Shown one piece after another: positions 16,917-30,300 of a DNA stretch of 64,000 nt. The notes under the pieces are model-generated. The model did not search any database. It was given only the letters and a program-made list of their open reading frames with translations, and was not told the origin of the DNA. A program made the position numbers and the translations under genes. Source of the stretch: Alentia gelatinosa (lineage: Eukaryota > Annelida > Polychaeta > Phyllodocida > Polynoidae); contig OX465579.1 in NCBI GenBank assembly GCA_950022655.1, positions 134,549,118 to 134,613,117 on the forward strand. The letters are read 5' to 3'. Every line of letters begins with the position of its first letter. Positions within the stretch are counted from its first letter, which is position 1.

Positions 16917-17427
16917 TTCTAAATTTTCATAAATACATGTATGTATATGTCCAGGACTTGCACCACGTACACAGGAACCTTTTATAGTTGACAAGTCCAC
17001 CACAATTTGAAGTTGCGCTGTAATCCCATGAGGCATAGCTGTGTGGGTTTGCAGAGGAACTGAACCTCGTGGCCCATTTATCAATTCTACCAATGTGAGA
17101 ATTGGTCTTAATTTATCAAAACCCATGAAAGTAATTACATCAGTAATGCAGACTCGTACAAAACTTGTGTTCAAACATAGTTCGCCATCTTGTCAAAAGT
17201 ATGTTAATTGTTGTTTTGTCATTATACACATAGCATGACCAAACTACCTCTAGAGCAGGTGGCTGATTGGCTAGTTCATTGTGATATTATGAAGACAAAT
17301 ATTCTACACCTAGTTAAGTATTTTCTCAATAATCAGTGGGATATTCCGTATTCTAACTTCTTATGTTAAGTGAATGGAAATAGAGAATATAAAGGGGATG
17401 TCATAAAGGATCTGCACTGATTATTCC
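16917..17427. other. Non-coding stretch
   Basis: Nothing recognisable; only short chance frames. Confidence 0.4.
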
Positions 17428-17939
17428 GTGAGTGGTGTGGAAATATATACAAAGCACACGCGTCCGACCTTGAAAGTTCAGTATTCCGATTCTCCCCGCG
17501 AACTCCACAACCCGCCCGGATCTCCTTGTGAGCAACGGGTGCTGGCACCAGAGGGTGTGGTGGTCGTGAACGTCACATTGAGGCTGACAACTACGTCACA
17601 GTCAGAGAGGGTTGGAGTGGATCTGAGGGATCATATAGGCCAGAGTGTGGAATTATTTGTTGGAGAGGATCAGGATGGTTTGTGAGAAAACCCAACCCAG
17701 CACATGCGGTAGTGGTAGTCCAAGCCACCTGCAGTGGCAGCAGCAGCATTGGGAGCAACAGCAGCATTGGGAGCAGCCGCAGCAGACAGAGGACTGCGTT
17801 GCTAACCCCACGCCTACAGCGATGGGCTGGGAGGGCAATGTAGACATGCTGGTGTACAGTACGCAAACGCAGCACATATCCAAAACTCCCACATGCACTT
17901 GTCATCTCAGCGCCGAGTTCAATGCCTTGTACCCCAATC
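17428..17939 (+). pseudogene. Possible exon fragment(s), unrecognised
   Basis: An open frame over 17428-17685 has an alternating hydrophobic pattern (APEGVVVVNVTLRLTT) that could be a beta-sandwich, vaguely like part of a CUB domain. A second frame (17645-17983) is Gln-rich with HWEQQQ repeats and contains a consensus donor (CAG before GTAAGC) at 17939-17940. GC content is higher than in the flanks. There is no ATG start for the first frame, no clear acceptor and no neighbouring exon, so this may be a decayed or partial exon, or chance. Confidence 0.2.
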
Positions 17940-18025
17940 AGGTAAGCCAGCAATGCCAAGACGACCCGTATTGTCCCATCTAACGCATATACCCACGTGC
18001 GGTCCCTGCTGCTCTTACATTTTCA

Positions 18026-18063
18026 AGTCTAATTGAACAAATTGGACGTTAAACTACCCAAAC
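18026..18063 (+). repeat. 38-bp dispersed direct repeat, copy 1
   Basis: It reads AGTCTAATTGAACAAATTGG then ACGTTAAACTACCCAAAC. It matches 20176-20213 with about two differences. The GACGTTAAAC...CAAAC ending resembles the 3' tail of the SINE at 23500. Confidence 0.7.
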
Positions 18064-20175
18064 ATGCAAACTTACTTTTTCGATAGATTATCAGTTGGAA
18101 AAAGCTATAGTAGAAATATGGGGAAATGCCAAGGTCACTGTAAAAAAGCTGAAAAACGCGGATATTCTCTAAATCGACAATATGGTCAGACAAATACACG
18201 TTTTACGAAATTAGCCCTTGTAGTCCCCAGTACCATAACATCCATCAGTACCATTTAGGTACGATACTAATATAGGCTCTCATATCATATCAGGAGTAAC
18301 ATCTAGCTCAAACAAACCGTATCAATATCGTAGTCATTTTGTCTGAGTGCCTGTCAGTAGATGTTGCTTCACTCTCTATGCACTACATTGGTTTTTTCCT
18401 AATGGTAGGTAGGAAAGTATAGGGTGGATTCAAGTATTCATTATCTTCATTTTCTAAATGAAAAGTACTTTCAAGTACAATATGGAAACATTAGGGATTT
18501 AAGGGATATTTTTTATGTTCAGTAACTTTGTAAGAAACATGTTGTAAATTTCAAGAAGTTTGTTTACCTCCTTTGCAGTCGATTAAAAGCATCGATTGAT
18601 ATTGTGTTTACTAATCAGAAACCTCTGTATTTCTACAGTCTGCCAAAGAAATATGTGTTCCTGTTATCCTAGAGCACAAAGTAGTTCCCTAGATAGGAAT
18701 ATCAATTCCTCATCAATTCCTCGGGTAATTAACTATTTGATTTTTTTTTATATCAAAACCTAATGAGAATCGCTTAGAAGAAACGGCGATTTTAAATCGT
18801 CGTTTTATCTTCGTACGGAATAGTATACATGTACCATCAAAATAAAAAAAAACCATGCTGTATTACACAATCCCTCGCAAGTATATGCAACGAATACCGG
18901 GCGTTCTGCCTGCTGATGCTGATGCAGCAATGATATTTATATCCCGATTAATTTGAAGTGTTTGATCTGGAGGTGGTAGTGCTGCTGTGGCAGGTCGTGC
19001 CAGTACTAAAAACGCCCGCCACCAAAGGCACGACCATAACGCGCTTGGTTTAGGAGTTGGCCCGGTCTTGGCTTTACCCTTGATGGAACTTTTGCTGATG
19101 ATGCAGAAATTGACCTTCACAGGCACCTCTGAGTTCCCCCGATATTGCTAACGAAGGCAGAATTCGCCCGCCACACAGCCATACCGACAGACTCCTCCTG
19201 TGGTTGCCCAGCAGGTAGTTTGCTGGTTTAGCAGTATGATCTCATCAAAGACAGGCACGGTGCAACTCCAGCAATACCAATATAACAACCAGCAGTCCCA
19301 GCCACTCCCATAGGCATTGCGGTATCCACAAGTACGCAAAACTATATATAGATTACATAGAAGTATACGCTATAAAACAGAGGAATCTAACATATTTGAA
19401 TTCCTAGAACGATGAATTCCAGTGTTCTATGTCAGTGTTTTGAATAATTGGTATTATGATCATGAAAATGTAATACCTCAAACATTCCTGTCATACATTT
19501 CTTATAATTCTCGAATATCAATCGCTCTCGCCCGCAGTATATTGCAGAATGTTGAGATTTCTCGCATATCCGGTCCATCTACATATTGCCACGACGTGCA
19601 CATAGGCTAAAGAATACACTGTCCAAGATATTGCAAAGTACAAAATGCGTTCAATCTGTGACTAATACATGACGAAATTGTTACATCTTATCTTATCCAA
19701 ACATTGTTTGCTTCATAGGAAACGAGCACCTATTTCATACGACTTATGAAATTCGTCGATATAATGATTGGCGGAATTTGCTTAGTCGTAGTGTATGGGT
19801 CAGCTGAGATAAGCTATCTGCGATAAGCCGCCCTGACCCAATAGCGATCTGTGCTGGGATTCTCTATAATAAAGGCACCCGCTGGCCACTGTTAATAATC
19901 CTGGCAGGTAGTCACTGAGGTTGCTCTAATTCCGTCTCTCAGCCCACGTAAAGGTCGCCCACGAACCGGCGTAATTAGCACTATCTTGTGGTTATTCCAA
20001 AAGTGGCGTTTTACTTGGCCAGAATTTCCTATTTAGAAACCCAAGACATGTGGCCTTGTGTGTGGCGCCTATTCCACTGTAGAATCGGCGCCAAAATTTC
20101 GGCATATAGATCAGTCATTTACGCGCTATGGAATGGCGTATGAATTGCCAGATTATTCTATGGATGATCTCTCTT
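18064..20175. other. Non-coding stretch between the 38-bp repeats
   Basis: The GC-richer part at 18880-19330 has two minus-strand frames (63 and 87 codons) that look like fragments of an old coding or transposon sequence, but I do not recognise them. Confidence 0.3.
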
Positions 20176-20213
20176 AGTCTAATTGAACAAATTGGACTTT
20201 AAACTGCCCAAAC
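20176..20213 (+). repeat. 38-bp dispersed direct repeat, copy 2
   Basis: Second copy, same orientation, 2,150 bp from the first and followed by AACACAC. The flanking sequences of the two copies are not obviously alike. Confidence 0.7.
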
Positions 20214-23200
20214 AAACACACTCTGATTTCTCTATTTTCGTCAAGGTCCTCTTTTGTGATTTTATTTGTTTTACATCGAATTACCGTCAGTAAATATTGT
20301 ATGGAATTTTAATCTATAGGATAGAATGTTCTGTTGACGTTATAGTATTTGACCAAAGTAATTGATACAAAGAAAGAATTTCATTCAGATTCGTAAATCA
20401 TCGGAAACCATTATTGCAGAAATAGTTGGCCCCCGAAATGCGCTTACATGACGTATTCCTATGGCTTTTATTACAAACCTATATACAACCTTTATCTGTG
20501 TTACTTGTCCACGAGAAGTAGAACACTCAACACTGACACATATCTGCTCACCGAGATCCTTATTATCCAGATATAGGAGCTAGAGTAAACATAAGTGAAG
20601 GTTGTCTTTTAAAGATAAATAAATAGATGAAAAAATAGATAAATAAAAATAGGACGATTTTACTTTTCGTTGCTTTATCATTCTGAGCGGGGAGACGCAT
20701 GTATGCACTTGTCATATAAAACACTGACTTTTAAGGACTCCTCTTCTGATATCTGTAACTGATCTGGAGCATCTTCTTGACTCCCTCGAGGCCTGCTTAT
20801 CTTCGTGACGTCACTATGACGCCATTGCAAACCTTTTCGAAAGCAATCATATTTGTGCGTCTCTGCTCGACAAGTATGACGTCGTATGTTGGCGTCAAAA
20901 CTAACCCAACAACGGCTTTTAATGTCCGCGAGAGTCATTAGAAATATTGAGTTTCTTTTTGATAAAGTAGGCATCGATCACAGTTCTTAAACTCTCGATA
21001 AAACAATGCCTTGTGATATGCCCGGATGAAATCTTTTTCAAGTTTTCAAAATATTGTACATGTGAAGCTCGCCTCGATTAAACCTTCAGTAAAATGTTTC
21101 AAATAGAAATCCCCATGAAAAATGATTATTTATCTTCAAAGTGTGCCTGTATGTATGTGTTTTCGTCACTTAAGTACAAACACGTCACCGTGCGTAAATT
21201 ACGGACATTTACATACACTTTGATGTTAAATCATTATTTCTTCCTTTACGCTTTCTTTTATCCAGTTAATAATAAATAAAAATAATAGTGCAAGTTGACG
21301 ACCGCGGTTGTTATGAAAGGCAACAGTTGTGTCATTAGCATAGATAGCTATACATTCCATTGTCTATTTTACCAACTTAGTTAGGTTCACTTAAACAACG
21401 CGACAATATAGCTACATGTGCTGTTCGGATTTTGGAATTACTGTGACTGTGCGTGTTTTAACATGTAATTAAAGTTGGGTGAGGGTCATAAAAACGGCGT
21501 CGCCCGTCGCATCGCACACAGTCGCTTCAGTGTGGCCGGCCGCGTGTGCGATACGACGGATTTGTCCTTGACGTTTGGCAACTCTGATCTTTCATTTTCT
21601 ATTTTTAACCGCTACCCCCGACCGTTGGTGCTGACGCCACTACCGTTGCAGCGATTCCCTGTATTTGTCTTACCATTGATTGCGATGGATACATCCCAAT
21701 TTGGGTACACAAATCATGGATGGGGCGTCAATGGGTCCATAAAACCTCTGAGACGATCGCGTCGCGCCAGTGGAGCCGGGGCTTAACCAATCAATATTTT
21801 AGTATGGACAACTACTTTTCAGGATAAGTTTGGTCAACTGTTGTTACCTGACAAAAAGTTCCTATTTAGGAAATATGGGGTTGAGATGATTTGAATCGTA
21901 ATCTCAGCAAGGTACCGTATAAAAGCTATTCTATCCAGCTATTATCCAATATATGTCCATCCAATTTTAAAAAGAAACCAGGAGTATGTTTTGACGTTTA
22001 TCGGCTAATATAATCTTCATTTTTAGATAAGTATGAATACTAATATAAATGACAGTAAGGAAGGCAAAAGCTATTAAACAAGTTGTTTAGACGTTTCCTT
22101 CTTCGGGTTAGATTGACGTGGATTGTAATTCGGATGTTTGCCTCCTTTAGTAAAGGGTGCCACGTTAATTTGATTATCTCCATTGAACTATTATTGTAAT
22201 TAGACCTGACTTTCATTAAGGGGTTCTATTATATTCGGTACGGAAAGAAGCCTTCTAGTATAAATTTTAGTATTCATTTAAGAGATATTTTGTGTGTAGA
22301 AAGTTCGTGGTATAAAACACTACATAGAATAAGAATTATTATGATTTTTGTTATGATGCCCTGTTACAGTGTAAGTTTAACACTACTAATTGGTGCTTCT
22401 ACGAACATATATACGTTCGTTCCGAATCGCAACCCCAATTGATTATAGCACAGGCCTTGAAAATGTCATTTAGGACATTTGTCATTAACATTCTTCCCTT
22501 AATTAACCATCTGTGACTATTATAATCCCATGGCAGGAGGTTTAGGTAGGATAATGTGCATGTGAGAAATTTGAAGTGGCAAGATATGGTAATATCAGTC
22601 CTAAGCTTAAAGTGCCCTAAGATCCTGAATCAGATTAAATTAACCCTAAGTGAAGAATTCATCTACAAATATTCGTAGTTGATATTTGGTTAGTTGTTCA
22701 AAGGTTAGTTGTTCAAAGTCCCACAATTTTGTTAAGGGGAAAGATAGACTTGATGACGGAATGTCATGACATGACATTAGTTTGAGTGAGAAATGAGGAC
22801 AGTGTGACGGCTCACCCCGCGACGTAATAATTCCAGGAGTTGGTATCTCATCGTCCATCAGCGGGGTTATTAACTATGACTGAGGATATTAAACCCGGAC
22901 ACGAGTGGATCGGAAACGTTTTCAAATGTCACACTGTAATAAGGGAATTCATCGAAATCCTTCTGTGACGGTTACCTTTATTATTTTTAGCAGGGGGTAA
23001 AGAAAATGAATTTATCATGCGGTATCATTTCTAGGTGTATCTGAACTAAAACGTCTTAAAGAATTGATTTCATCTCTAGATCCCAGTGGTGTTAGTAAAA
23101 TTATACACCTGGACTAGGAGGGGCACTTCTATCACAAACTTGAACAGCTGGGAACTGTGATACTTACTTAATGAAAGGACCACTGGGCTACCACACACAT

Positions 23201-23499
23201 TTTATATTATATGATTTAATGATAATCAAACTTAGCTTCAGTACACGAATGAAAATGTAATCAAGCACTTTTCTGGTATTTAGGAATAATATATTCAGTA
23301 AGATCAACTTCATATAATATGAATATACATATATATATAATTGCCATAATTGAAACGATGTCACGCATAGATACATAAAGTTAATGGTTTCGAGGTATCG
23401 GCTGTAGTGTAGTCTAGTTCCTGTGGTACACCCCAGGGATCACCACTGTCTCTTGCTATAATTATCTAGAATGCAGATCACCAAAAGAGTATAAAAGCA
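20214..23499. other. Non-coding stretch
   Basis: AT-rich. One perfect CRE (TGACGTCA) is at 20806-20813. A 103-codon frame at 21475-21786 is unrecognised and probably chance. No other feature seen. Confidence 0.4.
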
Positions 23500-23810
23500 G
23501 CGAGTTCCTACTCACTCAGTGGTAAAGAGCACTGGACTTTGTTGATTCGAGTCCCACTGCAGCCACTTTTCTCCTTTTCCCCCAGCTGTGGTAGATTTAC
23601 TGCTATATCAAAGGCCAATCCTTCCCATAACATGTCTATGTGGTGTGGGAAGTAACAGAACTGTGACCTTAGTCAGTGTGTAGGGGTGAGATTTCTACCT
23701 GATTTCATCACATATATTCGATCACCACCCTCGTGGTGTAAAAGAACCTTGAGAAAATCTGGTAAGGACCTATAATGGTTGACTAGACGTTAAATCAAAC
23801 CAAACAAACA
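23500..23810 (+). mobile_element. tRNA-derived SINE
   Basis: The tRNA-like head has an A box (CAGTGGTAAAGAGC, 23517-23530) and a B box (GATTCGAGTCCC, 23544-23555) with the spacing of a tRNA promoter. It is followed by an unrelated body of about 220 bp and a tail containing TTGACTAGACGTTAAATC then CCAAACAAACA. Tails of this type are common in mollusc SINEs (from memory). It has no folding acceptor stem, so it is not a functional tRNA gene. Confidence 0.75.
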
Positions 23811-26160
23811 GATTCTCACTCACTTATTATCTCTATGATCCCTGGTGAAGGCAGAGGTAACTTGCCGAAACTAGTTCGATTTTATAAAAGATAACAAAAC
23901 CATTTAACAGAATATGTCGATAATTCTATCATTAAAATCTCAACCACCACAAGAAGTGAGTACTATTTGGTTGCACCATCAAAAATTGAATTAGGTTTAT
24001 AGTGTCTGAAAATAACTTGGGATATCTAGATAAGCAGCGCAACATTTATAGCCTTCATTCTTATTACATGTCTATAATTTACCAAAGAAATTATTTCACA
24101 TTCCTTATCCTGTTGCATGCTGCTCTTGTTTTTATTGCTACTTATTCTCTTTGCTACAAAGAAAAGGATAATAAAAGGCCATCTCGTTCATATTTTATGG
24201 AAACAATATAGAGGAATGATATAATCTACATGTGTATGTAATTCGGTATTAGGTTTCCAGGGAGTGAGTGACAACCCAGTCATATATAAAGGGGAGATAA
24301 AGTCATTAAATAGATAGAGGACGTAGCGCATCTTCTAAAAGTGCCCCGTGCTCTGTGTTTATGTGTCTTCGTGGTGGTGTTTAGACGGTATTTTCTGCAC
24401 ACGGACTCCTCTTGGCTTGATCGTGTGGCGTTTATGAAGTTGACACGAATCTAGGACTTGGTGACGCAGTTAAGAGTCAGCCGGAAGGAGATCATAAACA
24501 AGCTGATCGAAACTCGCCGAACTCTGGCGTCATTTTTCATTAAAACTGAACGGCCGGTCATCTCTCCCACCCATTGTTTTGATATTTTCCTTATCAGAAT
24601 GGAATCTGTATTTGAAAAAGAATTCAACCTATATTTCATAACTCACTCACCTTCCCCCAACCCCAGCTCCCTACCGATTCATGTTTCTCTGCCATGCGAC
24701 ACCTGCATTATACTTATACTTGAGGAAGTTTGCGATATTTCACAAATACAAGGCTCGTAGCATCGCCAGTTTAGTATCATGTTCAACAACACTGCTTCAT
24801 TTAGATCTATGTGAAGCGTATATTGGACAGTGACAAATTTACCAGAAAGGTGTAACAAACTTCAAATCTTGGACTGCAAGTTCTTATTCTCTTTCTCACA
24901 GTCATATCTAAGATGTAGAATGGGAACACGAGGTAAAAACATTTTTACTATACAGTCGGAATTGAATGGAAAAAAAATAAAGTCGAATATAAAAGGTACC
25001 GTTATATTCGTCAGGGGACTTCCGATACACTCTGTCCTTTGGGTGTTTTTCTTTCAGTTTTATTAAACCTGGATGACTGCCTTATGGTTCGAATCTACCA
25101 TTTGTCTTCCATTCCTTGCTTGATTTGTATTGACTGGGTCATCTCTATGAAATTGCTCTGTTCTAGATTAAGAATGAAAAGATTTGCTTGTTAGGAAAGT
25201 CTTGAAATGAAAAATACCTGTCCGGGGGATACGAACTGTTTACAAATATTCAATCGTTACCAGAATTGTTGGGGATTTATCTAGGTTATACACATGTTGA
25301 ATTACTGAATATACAGGGATAACTCTTTGCTTTGACATTTGTGTATGGTGACTCCTAACTCCACCACATAAAAGAAGAGCCACTTAAGGAATTTCCCAGG
25401 TGTTGTGATTCATATTAGATCATGGTTATATGCAGAAAAGAATGGAGGTGAATAGTAAGGATACCAAACCCAAATCCATAATGGACCCTTCAGATTGCTA
25501 ATGGTATCGGGTGTGCGTTAAGGCGAGAACTCCCAACTCGAGTGTTGCAGTGACGGAGATGAATGCGCCCTACAAACTCTTGCACTATAAACTGGACACT
25601 TTTCTAGGTGAGATCACGACAGGGTGTCAAGTATAAGCTGACGTTGTCTCCAGAAATTCTCCATGTTCGTCGTGCCGACTTCCCGAGTCAAAACACATTG
25701 GTAATGGGGATAGTGTTTGTAGGGATTGGTTTGTTATTAAACTGCATGTTCTATACCATACAGATAAAAGTTTCTTGGGAATCGAAGTTATGGCTTTGTG
25801 TGTAAAGGAAATTGAAATATTACCCCTAATTTGAAATGTCGAATTGATATCTGCGTATAGAGAGCCATATTCCATACCGCGTCTTATATTAATCTTTAGA
25901 AACATTCATTTTTGTTTCATTAAATGTGATATCAACTTGGGCTAAGAATTGCCACCCGCCTCCCACACGTTACAAACTTTCTACATGCAGCTCACACAGA
26001 GAGCCGGTCTTTTGTGTCTACATGAGAGGATGTGCACGGTGGGTGGTGGCGGTGGCGTGGTGATGGTGGTGGTGGGAAGTTAAGATAGAGGTACCCTGCC
26101 TTAAGAGTGGAGGAGCTTGGTGGTGAGTAACGGTACGATACCGTGTAGCAGCAACAGTTC
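23811..26160. other. Non-coding upstream region of the Maf gene
   Basis: No gene supported. A TATA-like CATATATAAAGG near 24280 followed by GC-richer sequence to about 24560 could be an upstream promoter or non-coding exon, but nothing proves it. Confidence 0.35.
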
Positions 26161-26965
26161 GTGTGTGTGTGGCCTAACCAGGTTAACAGTGAACTGAGTC
26201 ATTCTCTCACTCACTCTGTGTGTACTGCCGCTGCTACCACCTCCTCATTCTTACTCCTCCCTTCTGAGATCCCCCCCCTCCCTCCCTCCGTAGCCACCAC
26301 CACGCCCACCGCCACCGCCCTGACTCCCCGCAACATTCACCAGCAACCCCGCCACCTTCAACTCCCAGGTCCGCCTGCTGATCATTTTGGAGAGATGAGG
26401 GGAGGGGGATAGTCCAACCAACCAGCGCACAGAGCAAGGCAAGTGGAAAGAGAACAGTGAAAGTCCTACGTCAGCTGGAACGCGGCCCCCTCCCCACGCC
26501 ACCACGTTCCGAGTGCCGCGCCGCGGACCCGTCACAAGTCGTACAAGTAGTCGTCACCACTGGGTCCGGGCTCAAACACGTCGGGATTCTTTGACGTGAG
26601 CGACCCGTGTCCGACGTAAGGACACACGTCCGTACTTACGTGCGTGTGTATCGTACGGCCCCAGCATTGGCGTCCCGTCACCACCAGGAAGTTGATACCG
26701 CCTCTGTTGACACTGGATGTCTATCTATATATATATATACATGTGTGTGTGTACATTTGTTTCTGTGGAGTCATTGCTGATCAAAACGGCTCTCTGAGAT
26801 AGGACCTCGCGCTCACGGCTGTGCCTATCAGTGGTAGTATTAGTCGGTTGAGTGAGTCCAGGGTTTACCGTGGAGGATTAGTAGATAGTAACCGCTGCAG
26901 CCGTCAGCAGGACCAAGAGGAGCCTGAGAGGCATTGGTGAGGAGCAGCGCTCGGCCGGAGGGGCC
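26161..26965 (+). promoter_or_regulatory. GC/CpG-rich promoter and 5' UTR region of the small-Maf gene
   Basis: Base composition changes sharply to GC- and CpG-rich here, unlike the AT-rich sequence on either side, ending at the ATG of exon 1. Pyrimidine-rich (CCTCC) and CGTACG-type motifs are frequent. There is a TATATATATATAC run near 26725. An in-frame stop at 26882-26884 with no ATG between fixes the 5' limit of the coding frame. The transcription start cannot be placed. Confidence 0.5.
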
Positions 26966-27253
26966 ATGTGTCAGGGCTCCGGCTCGCCAGGAACAGCCAT
27001 GGAGCAGCAAGTGAAGCGACACGCGCCCTGCTCACCGGGGCCGGCGGCCACGGGGGTCGAGGCCCGGGAGCAGGACCGGGGACAACCCGCCCAGCAGCCC
27101 CGCGGATCCGTCTTGGTGCCCTTAGCCAGTCTTCACCAACAATTGCAGCAGCAGCAGCAGCAGCATAGACGAAACTCGCACCACAGCCACCACCGCCAGA
27201 GTCACCACCACCAACAGCAGCCCCACCAACACCACCTCAGTCACCACCACCAA

Positions 27254-27306
<53 letters not shown>

Positions 27307-27370
27307 CCCGTCCCCCTCACGCCACCTGGGCAGTCTGGCGTTCCTGAACCTGCAGACTCACCCCTCTCAG
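26966..27370 (+). CDS. maf: Small-Maf bZIP transcription factor, coding exon 1 (His/Gln-rich N-terminus)
   Basis: 135 codons from ATG 26966. A second in-frame ATG at 26999 has the better start context (GCCATGG), so the real start may be residue 12. The exon ends at a donor (TCTCAG before GTAGAT) in phase 0. The protein is low-complexity: a Gly/Pro/Ala part, then His- and Gln-rich repeats, and an unbroken run of 18 glutamines (27251-27304, two CAA then sixteen CAG), then an ordered end HLGSLAFLNLQTHPS. Known small Maf proteins are about 150-160 residues and lack such an N-terminus, so the link to exons 2-3 rests on matching phase, strand and order and is inferred. It could be an alternative first exon. 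Confidence 0.65.
27251..27304 (+). repeat. CAG/CAA trinucleotide tract encoding polyglutamine
   Basis: (CAA)2(CAG)16 in frame, preceded by interrupted CAC/CAG repeats from about 27145. The long pure CAG run is likely length-polymorphic. Confidence 0.9.
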
Positions 27371-30300
27371 GTAGATCAGTGTTTTGTAGACACGTGGAGA
27401 GAACTGCTCAGTTTCTTGTCAGCTGGATAATCTTTAGGGGTTAGGTTTCACCTTCTGAAACCAAACCGTTCAGCCTCAGCGAGTTGAGGGTGGCCTCTCA
27501 CCCTACACTAACCTGTACCTTCTTCACCCTTATACCTCCAGGGGCACTGCCCAAAACCCCCAGACTTTATTCTTACTCCAAGAGCTTTATCCTAGAGTCC
27601 ATACCTCATTTATACCCAGAAGTGTATCCCCCAGGCCACTGCCTCATTCCCATTACCTCACACACAATGCCTCCTCACCCTAGCCATATACCCAGTGCTT
27701 TAACTCGCGAATATGAGCTTCACACTCATTGCACCAAGTCTAAGATCTTACCTGCATGCAGAGTACTCTCACCTGAGGATCTTAACCTCATGCCCACTGC
27801 ATTAGACCAGGGGTCCTAGTCTCATACCCAGAGCCTCACTGTCAATGGTTGAAGCTCCAGTCCTGAGGCTCACATCCAGTACCCTCGGGCAAAACCTCAC
27901 ACCCAGTACATTAATCTGGGGACCCTATTATGTCCACAGCTCGACACCGTATTAAGTCCCAAACCAATACCCAACACCAACCACATAATGACCCTATGAC
28001 CGTCATTCCTTATGCTCATGTCCGCTCATTGTGTGCAACTCCCCATATTTCACGCCTCACCTCACACCCACCACGCCCCATGCCTTAGATAATAATCGCG
28101 CCTACTCAAGTTAGCAATGCCTTCTCGGAACAAGTGGCGAGAAAATTACAGGAAGCACGGGTTATGTGCAGCAGACGAGCCATTTTGATACGCCTCCTTC
28201 TGTGAACTTACGTAAACGTCCCAAAGACACGAGTCAGTTTAATTTCATAAGTCTGATATAAATGCTTATATCAGTAGCGCGTGATCAATTTGAATTCGAT
28301 TTTGATTGGAGGATGAGGAGAAAGTGAGTTGATTGTAATATACGCCAAGGGAAAACAAGTGTGTCCATGGGCGGGGGAGTTGGGAGGCGAGGGAGGCTAG
28401 GTTTACACCGATTTAGTCGACCAAAGGTCTGATCTTTTTTTCAGATCTGGCGGTTTTTCCAGCATTGTTGCACTCAAAAGTCACCTCCAGACAGCTGTGG
28501 TGTGAGTCGGGTGTGGTATTTCCGAGGAAATGCTGATCGTGCTAATGATGAGTAATATTGCAAAAGGTGGCAGTTGTTAGTCATCGCGTAGTTGTACTTC
28601 GATCAGTCGGTGTCATCGATATTCCAGTCCTCCCCATCTACTGCTGGGCACATTGTACAGTGCAACGTTGTTATGAGGAGGCATATTTCCTGCAAAGTAA
28701 AGTATTGATAATAGAGAATGAAATTGAAATGTTGCTTTAAGGCCTATAATAGGCTCCCGCTGATTGGACAGTTAACTCAGGCGACCAGGCCGCGATTACG
28801 ACCACCTACCCATCGAGCAGATCCCTTTATGTTCCATAACGCTCACTAAAACGACCATCCTGCGAATGCGATCATTCAATGTCGGAGCCACAGGTGGTCG
28901 TATAACTGAGAGTCCAGGGAATTCGTAAAGTAATCTGCTAAGTATTACTTTTATGTTGTGACATGGATATTGATTGTCGTTGATTATAGGTTTTTATAAC
29001 ATAGGACTGTAAACTGACTTGTGGATGTGCAATCAGTATTCAGTAAAGGATGTGAAGATATGCCATATCCACTCCTGATGTATCATCAGGTAATCTAAGT
29101 GGTTGATTGTAGTCAAATATTCGTTTTAGAGATGGCCCACTGCCATACTTAACCGTTATCACAAGGTCTTATCACCTTTATCACCTTGAAACGACGAACA
29201 TGACTTCTAATTTTCTCTTTTCTCTGACGTCCACCGGCACATGGCAAGCCAAGTAGCGTATTATCTTTGTGTGCCTTCTTTCTCCAAGCACATATCTCAG
29301 ACTCTGTCCTATTGTAATGCGTTACGCAGACTGTAGGAGGAGCTGCTCAATTGTGGGTTATCAGCTGGGTCCTGTCCCATCAATGGAAACGTAACCTGTG
29401 CGTCGGTGTGAACCGTTATCTTCCGTGTTACCAGGTTGGGAGATAGCTGTAGTAGGCAGTTCTCAAAACCTTCTAGTAAAACTATTGTGTTTTTACCTTT
29501 GTGGTTCAATAACATTGTGTAGCTTATCTATGATTATACAGTTCAGTTAAAAGAGACCCTGCAAGGTGATGGTGACACAGATACCTTCTTGATAAAGAGA
29601 AAAGAAAATCCCATTAGAGCTTGCAGAATTTGGTACTTATGTTCACCACTATCAAGATAGGTAATAGATATGAGATAGATATCAATCTTAAATACCAGAA
29701 AGCTATTGATGTCTGGTTTTTTTTAATCTCTAACTAGATTGTAATCAAGGTGATGACGTTGTACTTGACTCCAAAATGAAATAATTGTGATTTGCAAGTT
29801 GTTAACTTAAAAGTAAACTCTATTTGAGTTCACATCATTTTCAAAAATATGCTGGTTCCGTATTTAAAAGAATTTTCTGCCTGAAATTTAAGAGGATTAT
29901 TATGAATTTCTAGGGGAGTATCATTATGTCAGAAGAGATATAAAGTGTCAATGTCAACAGATATATTTACATATGTAACTAGTGTATACTATATGATATA
30001 TTACGCGCGTTTTTGTATAGAGTATATGATTTGCTATGTTTTAAGTGCCCCATCTTTAGAGTGGCGCAGGTGGTGGCACAGTTTAACTACCTGTATTAGC
30101 ATCTTCGTCTTGGCTAAACTGTCCTGACTCACATCACTGCACCTATACCCACCAGAACTAGGCTACCTTACTCAATCACACGCGCTTAGTCATCCAGGTT
30201 AGTGCTCCTCTTCAGTCGGCATAGTTCTTAACAAAGCCAGTGCAGGTACTTGCTGTACAGGCTCATATTCAGCATTTCATGAGGTAGACCAGTTACATTC

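Noticed and set aside
23517..23555. tRNA gene
   Set aside because: Only the A and B boxes are present; there is no acceptor stem or anticodon arm that folds, and a SINE body and tail follow.
27122..27307. Poly-leucine frame on the minus strand
   Set aside because: It is the reverse of the CAG repeat in Maf exon 1.
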